From Streptomyces sp. AC512_CC834 (GTDB lineage Bacteria; Actinomycetota; Actinomycetes; Streptomycetales; Streptomycetaceae): a stretch of DNA of 64,000 bases. Where the stretch lies: NCBI RefSeq assembly GCF_019049325.1, contig NZ_JAGMUO010000097.1, positions 496,001 through 560,000 of the forward strand, read 5' to 3'. The translations under genes were made by a program, and so were the position numbers. The notes beneath the pieces are model-generated. The model worked only from the letters and a program-made list of their open reading frames with translations, did no database searches and was not told the origin of the DNA. This document shows, piece by piece, positions 42,056-50,093 of the stretch (position 1 is its first letter; every line of letters begins with the position of its first letter).

Positions 42056-43564
42056 CTAGGCCGGCGCGACGTCGCCGCCCCTCCCCTTCCCCCTGGGCGA
42101 CCTGTCCCTGGGCAGCGCCAGTTTGATCTCTTCGCGCAGCTCCTGGATCTTCGGGTAGCCGGCGTACTCGGCGGTGAGCCGGTACATCTGCCGCAGCCGG
42201 TCCCAGGTCCGCTGGGAGGAGTTGGACCCCATCGACACCAGGGCCAGGCGTGCGTAGCGGTCCGCCTGTTCGGGGTCGTCGGCGATGAAGCAGGCGGAGG
42301 CCATCGACAGATAGTCGAAGATCTTGGACCGCTGCCGTCCGTCGATCCTGAGCGCCAGGGCCTTGTCCGCGTAGTGCTGGGCGTGCGCGGCGGCGCCCGG
42401 TTCGAACTCGGCGAGCGTCCGGTAGGCCAGGGCCTGCATGCCGTACAGGTCCTCCTCCTTGAACGTCTGCATCCAGTCCGGCGGCGGCACGTCGGCCTTG
42501 TCGGAGACGAAGAGGTCCTCGGCGCGTCCCAGGGTCCGGCGCATCGCCTGGCCCTTGCCCATCGAGGCCTGCGCCCAGGCCTCGATGGTGTAGAGCATGG
42601 CCTTGGTGCGCGGCAGTACCTGCTCACCGGAGCCGGACTGGGCGAGCTTCATGAGATCCAGCGCCTCGTCGGGGCGGCCCAGGTGCACCATCTGACGGGC
42701 CGCCCGGGAGAGCGCCTCGCCCGCCCGGGGCCGGTCGCCGCCCTCGCGCGCGGCGTGGGCGGCGATGACGAAGTACTTCTGGGCCGTGGGTTCCAGGCCT
42801 ACGTCGTGCGACATCCAGCCCGCGAGGACGGCCAGGTTGGCGGCGACGCCCCACAGGCGCCGCTGGAGATGGGGCGGGTGGTGGTAGGCGAGCATGCCGC
42901 CCACCTCGTTGAGCTGGCCCACCACGGCCTTGCGCTGGAGCCCGCCCCCGCGGGCGGCGTCCCAGGCGCGGAACACTTCGACCGAGCACTCCAGTTCGGC
43001 CACTTCCTCCGACCCCACGGGGGCGGCCTCGTAGCGGTCGAACCCGGCGGGGTCGGCGTGCAGGGGTTGGTGGAGGTCGGGGGCATCGGCCGCCAGGGCC
43101 GGGTCGGTGTGCAGCCAGTCGTGCATGGCGCTGCTGAGTGCGGAGCCCGCGGCGAGCGCGGCGCCCGCGCCCACCAAGCCGCGTCGGTTGAGCATGAGGT
43201 CCATTCCCGTGAATTCGGTGAGGACCGCCGCAGTCCGCTCGGGCGCCCACGGCACTCCGTCGGGATGCTCTTCGCTCCCGTCGTGTGGCCGTTTCCCCGC
43301 ACGCCCGTGCCGGACCAGACCGAGGTCCTCGATGGTCACGACACGGCCGAGACGCTCGGTGAACAGTGCGGCCAGCACCCTCGGCACCGGATCGCGCGGG
43401 ATCTCTCCCATGTCGATCCACCGCCGCACCCGTGAGGTGTCGGTCGCAAGCTGGGGGTGGCCCATGGCCGCCGCCTGCCGGTTGACCAGCCTCGCGAGTT
43501 CGCCCTTGGACCAGCCGGCCAGGCCGAACAGGTCCGACAGACGGGTGTTGGGTTCTCCGCTCAC
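42056..43564 (-). CDS. NsdA/NsdB-type TPR regulator of differentiation
   Basis: A 502-residue protein with an N-terminal XRE-like domain (LSDLFGLAGWSKGELARLVN, ATDTSRVRRWIDMGEIPRDP) then TPR-like helices. The N-terminus is nearly that of Streptomyces NsdA, a negative regulator of sporulation and antibiotics; NsdB is a paralogue near the sigL region of S. coelicolor, so this may be NsdB. GTG 43564 has GGGGG eight bases upstream. It is divergent from the phosphotransferase-like gene across a tandem-repeat region. Confidence 0.85.
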   Translation of the reverse strand: MSGEPNTRLSDLFGLAGWSKGELARLVNRQAAAMGHPQLATDTSRVRRWIDMGEIPRDPVPRVLAALFTERLGRVVTIEDLGLVRHGRAGKRPHDGSEEHPDGVPWAPERTAAVLTEFTGMDLMLNRRGLVGAGAALAAGSALSSAMHDWLHTDPALAADAPDLHQPLHADPAGFDRYEAAPVGSEEVAELECSVEVFRAWDAARGGGLQRKAVVGQLNEVGGMLAYHHPPHLQRRLWGVAANLAVLAGWMSHDVGLEPTAQKYFVIAAHAAREGGDRPRAGEALSRAARQMVHLGRPDEALDLMKLAQSGSGEQVLPRTKAMLYTIEAWAQASMGKGQAMRRTLGRAEDLFVSDKADVPPPDWMQTFKEEDLYGMQALAYRTLAEFEPGAAAHAQHYADKALALRIDGRQRSKIFDYLSMASACFIADDPEQADRYARLALVSMGSNSSQRTWDRLRQMYRLTAEYAGYPKIQELREEIKLALPRDRSPRGKGRGGDVAPA

Positions 43565-43912
43565 GTCAAGCCCCCAGGTTCTCGGCTGAGTTGACAGTAG
43601 CCCCGTGCGGGTTGCCGGGCGACTATTCGCCACCGTTCGCCAGGGTGCGCCAGATGGTGTGCCACGGGCGGCCGGGTGTCAGGTAGGAATGCGCCACCCC
43701 GACCCGGTCGCCGCGGGGGTACTCCCCAGGGTGGCCCCAGGCGGCCGGTCGGGCGGCGCGACGGCTTTCGGAAGACGGGCCCTCCGGACCGGACGGACTG
43801 GACCGAACGGACCGGACCCAACGGACGGATCGAACGGACCGGATCGAACGGACCGGACCGGCACCGCTCTTCAGACAGGCACAGCAGGCACACGAAGGGA
43901 TCTGTCTCGCCC
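43565..43912. other. 348-bp divergent intergenic region with a 14-bp tandem array
   Basis: No gene is supported. It separates the NsdA/B-like and phosphotransferase-like genes and carries the repeat at 43786-43867; the rest has no clear promoter. Confidence 0.6.
43786..43867. repeat. 14-bp tandem repeat array (about six units)
   Basis: Consensus GGAYCGAACGGACC: GGACCGGACGGACT, GGACCGAACGGACC, GGACCCAACGGAC, GGATCGAACGGACC twice, GGACCGGCACCGC. Only the third unit is one base short. Confidence 0.8.
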
Positions 43913-45055
43913 ATGTACGCAGCATCGTCCTCCGTGTCCGCCCCGCAGCGCTCGCTGCACCCCCGCCCGGCGGCGGGCGGCGGCCCCTATCTCGCCCCCG
44001 CTCGTCCGGCGGCCCCGGTGCTCGGGGCCGGCAGGGCGCGGCTCGGCGCGGGGCCCGGCACACAGCCGCTCAGCGGGAGAATCGACCTGTCCGGCCCTCA
44101 GGGCGCCCAACTGCGCGCGGCGATCGCCGCCGTGCACCGGATCTGTCCGGAGTTCGCCCCCGTGCAGGTACTGCGCCGCAGCGGGCGGTCCGTGCTCCTG
44201 GTCGGTACGACCGGACGCAGCACGGCGGTGGCCAAGTGCTTAGTGGACCACTCCCCCGCGTGGGCGGAGCGCAGTCGGCACGAGATAGGGGCATACCGCT
44301 CGTTCGTCCGGCAGCGCCCTCCGGTGCGGGTGCCGAGACTGATCGCGGCGGATCCGGACAACGGCACGCTGGTCATCGAGCGGATGCCGGGACGGGTGGC
44401 GGCGCTCCAGCGGCACCCCGTGGAGGCCCCGCCGCGGGCGGACATCAGGGCGGCGCTCGGCGCGGTCTGCCGGCTGAACGCCTGGCGGCCGCCGGCCGGC
44501 ACCTTCGAAGCCCCGCTGGACTACGCGGCCCGGATCTCCCGGTACCACGAGCTGGGGCTGCTCACCGACCGGGATCTCGGCGACCTGCAGAAGCTGCTGC
44601 ACGGCATCGCCCACGCGGGCGGACGCCAGGGCATGGGCCAGTTCTGTCACGGTGACGCGCTGCTGTCGAACGTCCTCATGTCGCCCTCCGGTCCGGTCCT
44701 TGTGGACTGGGAGCACGCGGGCTGGTATCTCCCGGGCTACGACCTGGCGACGCTGTGGGCCGTCCTCGGCGACGCCCCGGTGGCTCGCCGCCAGATCAGC
44801 CAGCTCGCCCAGTCGGCGGGCACCGCGGCGCGCGACGCGTTCCTGGTGAACCTGATGCTCGTACTGACCAGGGAGATCCGCACCTACGAAACGGCGCTGC
44901 AGCGCTCCCTGCACGACACGGTCGCGGCACCGTCGGCGCCGGCCCATCCGGGTGCCGCGCCGACCGGCGAGGAGCAGCGGCTGCTGCTACGCCGGCTGCA
45001 CGACGACTGCCAGATGGCCCGGCGGGCCGTGCGGGCGGCGGTCGGCACGCGCTGA
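43913..45055 (+). CDS. Aminoglycoside phosphotransferase/choline-kinase-fold protein
   Basis: A 380-residue protein with the APH fold: ATP-binding AVAKCLVDHS, catalytic loop HGDALLSNVL (HGDxxxxN) and metal-binding VLVDWEHAGW. The N-terminal 75 residues are low-complexity Pro/Gly/Ala. The fold phosphorylates small hydroxyl compounds; true aminoglycoside resistance cannot be inferred. A strong hairpin terminator follows. Confidence 0.85.
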   Translation: MYAASSSVSAPQRSLHPRPAAGGGPYLAPARPAAPVLGAGRARLGAGPGTQPLSGRIDLSGPQGAQLRAAIAAVHRICPEFAPVQVLRRSGRSVLLVGTTGRSTAVAKCLVDHSPAWAERSRHEIGAYRSFVRQRPPVRVPRLIAADPDNGTLVIERMPGRVAALQRHPVEAPPRADIRAALGAVCRLNAWRPPAGTFEAPLDYAARISRYHELGLLTDRDLGDLQKLLHGIAHAGGRQGMGQFCHGDALLSNVLMSPSGPVLVDWEHAGWYLPGYDLATLWAVLGDAPVARRQISQLAQSAGTAARDAFLVNLMLVLTREIRTYETALQRSLHDTVAAPSAPAHPGAAPTGEEQRLLLRRLHDDCQMARRAVRAAVGTR

Positions 45056-45071
45056 CACGAGAGGACGACGG

Positions 45072-45103
45072 TCCGCGGTGTGCCCCTCGGGGCACGCCGC
45101 GGA
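45072..45103 (+). terminator. Hairpin terminator after the phosphotransferase-like gene
   Basis: TCCGCGGTGTGCCCC (45072-45086) pairs with GGGGCACGCCGCGGA (45089-45103) with one wobble, followed by TTTCGTG. Confidence 0.85.
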
Positions 45104-45327
45104 TTTCGTGTACTCAGGTGCGTGCAGGGGCCATTGGTGTAAGCCACTGACGCCGTGCAGGCCCGTGCGCCGCCGCCACGAAACTCACCCGACCCCTTGC
45201 TGACGTGGGAAATCGCCGATGTGACGGCATGATTGACGGATCGTCGGACCGCCGGGTACCACTGAGCCACGCCCGGCCCCGCACGCCCCGTCACGACCGC
45301 CACGCCCGACCGTCTCAGGAGGCCGCT

Positions 45328-47265
45328 TTGCGAGGATCCCCCGTCGTGCCCGCCCTGGCCACCGCGGCACTGCTGCTGCCCCTGCTCGGCGCGGCACCGT
45401 CCGCCGCCGGGTCCTTCGGCGCACCGCCCGCCCCGGACCGCCTCCAGCGGGCGTTCGCCACCGCCGCGGCCGAGTACCACGTGCCGCAGAGTGTCCTGCT
45501 CGGCGTCGCCTACCTCCAGTCCCGCTGGGACGCGCACGGCGGCGCGCCGAGCGTGACCGGCGGCTACGGCCCGCTGCACCTCACCGACGCCCGCACCGCG
45601 CTGGCCGGGGCGTCGCACCACGGCGAGGGCTCCGAGGACCCGCGCGGGGACGACGCCCGCGCCCCGCTGCACCCGACGGGTACGGCCGCCGCACCGCCCG
45701 CCGACCTGCCCGAGCGGCTGACCACGCTGCCGAAGGCCGCCGAGCTGACCGGGCTGAGCGCCGAGACGCTGCGCACGGACCCGGCCGCCAACGTGTCCGG
45801 CGGTGCTGCGCTGCTCGCCGCCGCGCAGCGGGAACTGGGCGAGCCGCTCAGTTCGGACCCGGCCCACTGGTACGCGGCGGTGGCCCGCTTCTCGGGCGCG
45901 GCGGACTCCGCGACGGCTGCGGCGTACGCGGACGACGTGTACGAGGTGATCCGCGCGGGCGAGCGGCGGACCACGGACGCCGGCCAGCGGGTCACCCTGG
46001 CGGCCCGTCCGGGCGTGGCTCCCGACGTCTCGCAGCTCGAGGGTGCGGGCCTGCGGGCCTCCTCGGCCGCCGGCACCGAGTGCCCGAAGTCGGTGTCCTG
46101 CGAGTGGGTCCCCGCGCCGTACGAGGAGTTCGGCGACGGCGACTACGGCAACCACGACCTGGGCGCCCGGCCCGCCTCCCAGCGCATCCGGTACATCGTC
46201 GTGCACGACACGGAGGGCACCTGGAACGGGGTCCTCAACCTGGTCCAGGATCCCACCTACGTGTCCTGGAACTACACCCTGCGCTCCACCGACGGCCACA
46301 TCGCCCAGCACGTGAAGGCGAAGGACGTCGCCTGGCACGCGGGCAACTGGTACGTCAACGCCAAGTCGATCGGCCTGGAGCACGAGGGCTTCCTGGCCGA
46401 GCCGGACGCCTGGTACACGGAGGCGATGTACCGTTCGTCGGCGCGGCTGGTGAAGTACCTGGCGAAGAAGTACGACATTCCGCTGGACCGGCAGCACGTC
46501 CTCGGCCACGACAACGTCCCCGGGACCACCACGGCGACGATCCCGGGCATGCACACCGACCCGGGCCCGTACTGGGACTGGCGGCACTACTTCAAGCTGC
46601 TCGGCCGTCCCTTGCAGCCGACCGCCGGGAAGAAGTCCTCCCTGGTGACGATCCGCCCCGACTACGCCGCCAACCGCCCCGAGTACACCGGCTGCGAGAC
46701 GGCGGGCGAGCCCTGCGCGGCGCACGGCTCCAGCGAGGTGCGGCTGTACTCCGACCATGACGTGAACGCGCCCCTGATCAAGGACATCGGCCTCGGCACC
46801 ACCCCCACGACCGGGGTGAACGACCTGTCGTCCCGGGTCTCCACGGGCCAGCAGTACGCGGTGGCCGACCGGTGGGGCGACTGGACGGCCATCTGGTACC
46901 TGGGCCAGAAGGCCTGGTTCCACAACCCGAGGAAGAGCCCGGCGGCGGTGCCCGCGTCGGGCCGGGTGATCACTCCGAGGGAGGGTCTGGAGAGCGTCCC
47001 GGTGTACGGGCGCGCGTACCCGGAGAAGGCCGCCTACCCGGCGGACGTGCCCGCCCAGGCGGTCTCTCCACTGCCGTACACCCTGCTCGCTGGGCAGAAG
47101 TACGTGGTGGGTGAGAAGGTGCCCGGCGAGTACTACTACGCGGTCACCTTCGACGAGGCGTCCCACCGGGTGGTGACCGGCAAGGACCAGTACTACGAGA
47201 TCCAGTACGGCCACCGGGTGGCGTACGTGCGCGCCGCCGACGTGAGGGTCGCGACCGCGCGTTAG
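45328..47265 (+). CDS. Secreted N-acetylmuramoyl-L-alanine amidase
   Basis: About 645 residues. Signal peptide (RGSPVVPALATAALLLPLLG, AAPSAAG) then a helical N-terminal module of about 250 residues, and an amidase_2/PGRP domain (about 290-430: RYIVVHDTEGTWNG, IAQHVKAKDVAWHAGNWYVN, IGLEHEGF, VLGHDNVPGTTTATIPGMHT). It cleaves the MurNAc-L-Ala bond of peptidoglycan outside the cell. A C-terminal region of about 200 residues has SH3-like strands (WGDWTAIWYLG, GHRVAYV). TTG 45328 has AGGAGG six bases upstream. Confidence 0.9.
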   Translation: MRGSPVVPALATAALLLPLLGAAPSAAGSFGAPPAPDRLQRAFATAAAEYHVPQSVLLGVAYLQSRWDAHGGAPSVTGGYGPLHLTDARTALAGASHHGEGSEDPRGDDARAPLHPTGTAAAPPADLPERLTTLPKAAELTGLSAETLRTDPAANVSGGAALLAAAQRELGEPLSSDPAHWYAAVARFSGAADSATAAAYADDVYEVIRAGERRTTDAGQRVTLAARPGVAPDVSQLEGAGLRASSAAGTECPKSVSCEWVPAPYEEFGDGDYGNHDLGARPASQRIRYIVVHDTEGTWNGVLNLVQDPTYVSWNYTLRSTDGHIAQHVKAKDVAWHAGNWYVNAKSIGLEHEGFLAEPDAWYTEAMYRSSARLVKYLAKKYDIPLDRQHVLGHDNVPGTTTATIPGMHTDPGPYWDWRHYFKLLGRPLQPTAGKKSSLVTIRPDYAANRPEYTGCETAGEPCAAHGSSEVRLYSDHDVNAPLIKDIGLGTTPTTGVNDLSSRVSTGQQYAVADRWGDWTAIWYLGQKAWFHNPRKSPAAVPASGRVITPREGLESVPVYGRAYPEKAAYPADVPAQAVSPLPYTLLAGQKYVVGEKVPGEYYYAVTFDEASHRVVTGKDQYYEIQYGHRVAYVRAADVRVATAR

Positions 47266-47268
47266 CGA

Positions 47269-47295
47269 CCGGGGCGTGGGCGCCGGGGCGTGGGC
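47269..47295. repeat. 14-bp-period direct repeat between two stop codons
   Basis: CCGGGGCGTGGGC at 47269-47281 and 47283-47295, between the amidase TAG (47263-47265) and the convergent gene's TCA (47297-47299). Confidence 0.75.
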
Positions 47296-47296
47296 C

Positions 47297-47794
47297 TCAG
47301 CCCTGCTGGAAAAGCTCCGCCGGGAGCGGCTTCAGCAGGGTGTACAGGTCGTCGGTGATGGGGCGGTCCCAGGCGGCGATGGTCACCAGGACGCCGTCGC
47401 TGCGGTCGAACTGCACGCAGGAGATCCGGCCCTCGGAGAGCTTGAGGCGGCGCACGATGAGGAGGTTGTCGCCCTGCATCACCGGGACGTCCTCGGCGCC
47501 GACGACCGTGATCTCCTCGTCGTTCTCCAGGGCGAGGAGGAGCTGGGCCACCTCGAAGGGGATCTCTCCCTCGGGGACCTCGCGGGCCGGGGAGCCGTCC
47601 GGCAGGTTGCCGATGATCATCGCGGGGCCGCGGCCGCCGAACAGGTCGTAGCGCAGGAAGACGCCCTGGCAGCTACCGTCGGGCGCGGGCAACAGGCCGG
47701 CGCCCAGATTCCCGGGCCAGTCGCCCGGGTCCATGGCCAGTACGTCGAAGTCGGGCCCGGCGGGCGTGGCGCTGCGGCGGCGGAGGAACGACAT
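47297..47794 (-). CDS. Hypothetical Streptomyces protein
   Basis: A 165-residue protein starting MSFLRRRSATPAGPDFDVLA, without membrane segments; it contains FLRYDLFGGRGPAMIIGNLP and VGAEDVPVMQGDNLLIVRRL. I do not recognise a domain, but the open frame and clear leaderless start (TACCAT, six bases, ATG 47794) support it. Confidence 0.7.
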   Translation of the reverse strand: MSFLRRRSATPAGPDFDVLAMDPGDWPGNLGAGLLPAPDGSCQGVFLRYDLFGGRGPAMIIGNLPDGSPAREVPEGEIPFEVAQLLLALENDEEITVVGAEDVPVMQGDNLLIVRRLKLSEGRISCVQFDRSDGVLVTIAAWDRPITDDLYTLLKPLPAELFQQG

Positions 47795-47852
47795 GCCGCC
47801 ATGGTACGTGGCCGAGCCCCGCGAACGGTGTGCGGGCGACCGCCCGGCCGGG

Positions 47853-48476
47853 CTACCCGGTCCGCTTGTGCCGCTCCTCGTGGCGGGCCACCCGGGCCCG
47901 GTTGCCGCAGGACGGTTTGCACCACTCCTGACGCGGGTGGTCCTTGAGGAAGTAGCGCACGCAGCGCGGTGCGTGGCAGGCCCGCAGCCGCCGCCGGTCG
48001 GGCCCCGCGAGGAAGGCGATCACGGCGTGCGCGAGGGCGGCGGCGAGGTCGGCCCGGCCGCCGTGCACGGGTGCGGCGCGTACGACGGGTTCGGCGGCGT
48101 CGGCGGTGTCGTCGTCGGTGTCGGCCCAGGTCAGTACGGGGACCGTGGGGGTACGGGCGGCCGCCTCGTTCAGGCGCCGCAGGGCCTCGGGGACGGGCAG
48201 CAGCCGCGCCGCGTCGGCGGGACTCGGCTCGCCGGGGCGCACGGCGCGGGCGAAGAGGGCACGGGCGGCGGCCCGCACGTCCCGTACGTGTTCCAGAACG
48301 GCGGCGTCGGCAGTGAAGGCCTCGGCGTCCGGCACGGTGCCGGGGTGGGCCCGCACCCAGGCGGTGAGCCCGGCGGGGTGGGTCAGGTCGTCGGCGACCC
48401 CGCCGCGCCCGTCGTGCCGGACGGTCAGCGCGAGGTCGAGGGCGATCCGGGTGTCCCTGCTGGGCGAGTCCTGCAT
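47853..48476 (-). CDS. CGNR zinc finger / ABATE domain transcriptional regulator
   Basis: A 207-residue protein: ABATE-like N-terminal domain followed by the C-terminal CGNR zinc finger (CHAPRCVRYFLKDHPRQEWC, then SCGNRARVARH). CGNR proteins are probable DNA-binding regulators. Start ATG 48476 lies seven bases after TATCAT, so it is leaderless. Confidence 0.85.
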   Translation of the reverse strand: MQDSPSRDTRIALDLALTVRHDGRGGVADDLTHPAGLTAWVRAHPGTVPDAEAFTADAAVLEHVRDVRAAARALFARAVRPGEPSPADAARLLPVPEALRRLNEAAARTPTVPVLTWADTDDDTADAAEPVVRAAPVHGGRADLAAALAHAVIAFLAGPDRRRLRACHAPRCVRYFLKDHPRQEWCKPSCGNRARVARHEERHKRTG

Positions 48477-48489
48477 GGGGCCGATGATA
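48476..48489 (-). promoter_or_regulatory. Leaderless promoter element of the CGNR gene
   Basis: On the minus strand TATCAT (48489-48484), seven bases, ATG 48476. Confidence 0.55.
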
Positions 48490-48534
48490 GGCACGCGTGC
48501 CAAACCGCCCGCCGCCCCGCCGCCCCGTCCCGCC

Positions 48535-48775
48535 GGGTCGGCGGGTCGGCGGGTCGGCGGGTCGGCGGGGGCCTGGGTCGTCGGGGGCCTGGGCCGCCGG
48601 AAGCCTGGGTCGTCAGTCCTCGGGGGGCGCCTCCTCGGGGGGCGCCGGGAGCCTGGGCCGCCGGAAGCTTGGGCCGCCGCGAGCCTGGGTCGTCGGGGGC
48701 CTGGGTCGCAGCGAGCCTGGGTCGTCGCGAGCCTGGGTCGCAGCGAGCCTGGGTCGTCAGTCCTCGGGGGGCGCC
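48535..48775. repeat. 8-bp and 16-bp tandem array at the 3' end of a universal stress gene
   Basis: GGGTCGGC four times (48535-48566), then ten 16-bp units based on GCCTGGGTCGTCGSGA from 48571. A 29-bp segment at 48603-48631 is identical to 48747-48775, which contains the TGA stop of the UspA gene (TCA 48757-48759). The array thus includes a second copy of the gene's last codons. Confidence 0.85.
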
Positions 48776-49659
48776 GGTGGCACCACGGCGACCGGGGAGG
48801 CCGCGTGCAGCAGGACGGCGTGGGTGACCGAGCCCATCATGCGGGCGGGGGCCAGCAGGCGCCGGCGGTGGCGGCCGACGACGACCAGTTCGGCGTCCCG
48901 GGAGGCCGCGACCAGGTGTCCGGCGGCGTCACCGGGCGCGACGTACGGCTCGGCCCGGACGTCGGGGTGGCGCTCGCGGTAGGGGGCGAGGAAGCCGTCG
49001 GCGAGGACCCGGGTCTCGCTCTCGAGGGAGACCTCGTCGATCACCGGGGGCACGATCTGGCCCGCGGCGGCCCAGCTCTGCACCGGCCACGGGTACGCGG
49101 CGACCACCTGGAGGCGGGCGCCGCGCAGCTCGGCCTCGGTGAAGGCGAAGGACAGGGTGGCGTCGTCGGGGCTGTCCACGTGCAGGCCGACCGCCACCCT
49201 GGGGCCGGGTTCGGCCGGTGCCTCGCCGTGGACCTCGCGTCCGGGGCGCGGCACCACGACGACGGGGCACTCGGCGTCGCGGGCGGCGGCCATGCCGTTG
49301 GAGCCGAGCAGCAGACCGGTGAAGCCGCCCCGGCCCCGGGAGCCGAGCACCAGCAGTTGGGCGTCGGCACCCAGTTCCGGCAGCAGGGCGCCCGGTACGC
49401 CCTCCATGCCGACGTATTCCGTCTCGACCGCGAAGGCCCGCCCCTGAAGGTGCGCGCGGGCCTGGTCGAGCGCCGGGTCCTCAGCGGTGTCCGGCGGACC
49501 CGCGACCAGGACGTCGGTCTGGGCCCAGGCGGCGTACTGGCGCACGTGCACCACCCGCAGGGGTGCCTGGCGCCGGTGGGCGGTGTCGAGCGCCCAGTCC
49601 AGGGCGCGCAGGCCGTCGTCCGAACCGTCGACCGCCGCGATGACCGGCAGGGTGCTCAT
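48757..49659 (-). CDS. Universal stress protein, two UspA domains
   Basis: A 300-residue tandem UspA protein. Domain 1 (1 to about 145) has VIAAVDGSDDGLRALDWALD and the ATP motif GSRGRGGFTGLLLGSNG; domain 2 has VVVGRHRRRLLAPARMMGSV, lacking the second Gly. Role in stress tolerance is inferred from the family only. The final codons take part in the tandem array at 48571-48775. Confidence 0.9.
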   Translation of the reverse strand: MSTLPVIAAVDGSDDGLRALDWALDTAHRRQAPLRVVHVRQYAAWAQTDVLVAGPPDTAEDPALDQARAHLQGRAFAVETEYVGMEGVPGALLPELGADAQLLVLGSRGRGGFTGLLLGSNGMAAARDAECPVVVVPRPGREVHGEAPAEPGPRVAVGLHVDSPDDATLSFAFTEAELRGARLQVVAAYPWPVQSWAAAGQIVPPVIDEVSLESETRVLADGFLAPYRERHPDVRAEPYVAPGDAAGHLVAASRDAELVVVGRHRRRLLAPARMMGSVTHAVLLHAASPVAVVPPAPPED

Positions 49660-49744
49660 GGGTCCTCACCTCCGGAGTACGGACTTCCCCCCGGCTGCGG
49701 ACGAAACACCCCGGTTCGGCCGGTCGGCTCACCCAGCCGGTGTC

Positions 49745-49987
49745 CTACGTGAGGTCGAACTCCCCTTCCCGTGCTCCCGACACGAACGCGCCCCATTCCG
49801 CCGGGGTGAAGATCAGGGAGTGGCTTTGTGGGCTGCCGCTGTTCCGCATGGCGATGAATCCCTCGACAAAGGCGATCTGGACATCCCCCAGGCCTCGGCT
49901 GCTGGACTGCCACTGCGCGTTGCTGAGGTCCAGCTCCGGCTTGTCCCAGCCCGTGAGCGGGCGCTGTTGGGTGGTGCTTTCGGCCAC
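49745..49987 (-). CDS. DUF397 domain protein
   Basis: An 80-residue protein with the DUF397 core: ELDLSNAQWQSSSRGLGDVQ and FIAMRNSGSPQSHSLIFTPA EWGAFV. Small DUF397 proteins usually accompany XRE regulators in actinomycetes; none is adjacent. GTG 49987 has GGAG upstream. Confidence 0.85.
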   Translation of the reverse strand: MAESTTQQRPLTGWDKPELDLSNAQWQSSSRGLGDVQIAFVEGFIAMRNSGSPQSHSLIFTPAEWGAFVSGAREGEFDLT

Positions 49988-50093
49988 GTCCGTGCTCCTC
50001 CCGATCTCGTCGTCCGCGGCCAGCCTAGCGATCGGTTCCGACCGCCGACAGGCCACGTGAGGGGTGCCTTTCACAAGAGATCCGAGGGCCGCG

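Noticed and set aside
45231..45259. SigB-type promoter before the amidase (GATT ... GGGTAC)
   Set aside because: Spacing is 19 bases, outside the 14-16 range.
45205..45327. Longer N-terminus of the amidase
   Set aside because: It would bury the signal peptide behind 41 charged residues; TTG 45328 has AGGAGG upstream and begins directly at the signal sequence.
48571..48775. Possible CRISPR array
   Set aside because: Units are contiguous with no unique spacers and include a coding 3' end; no cas genes in the window.
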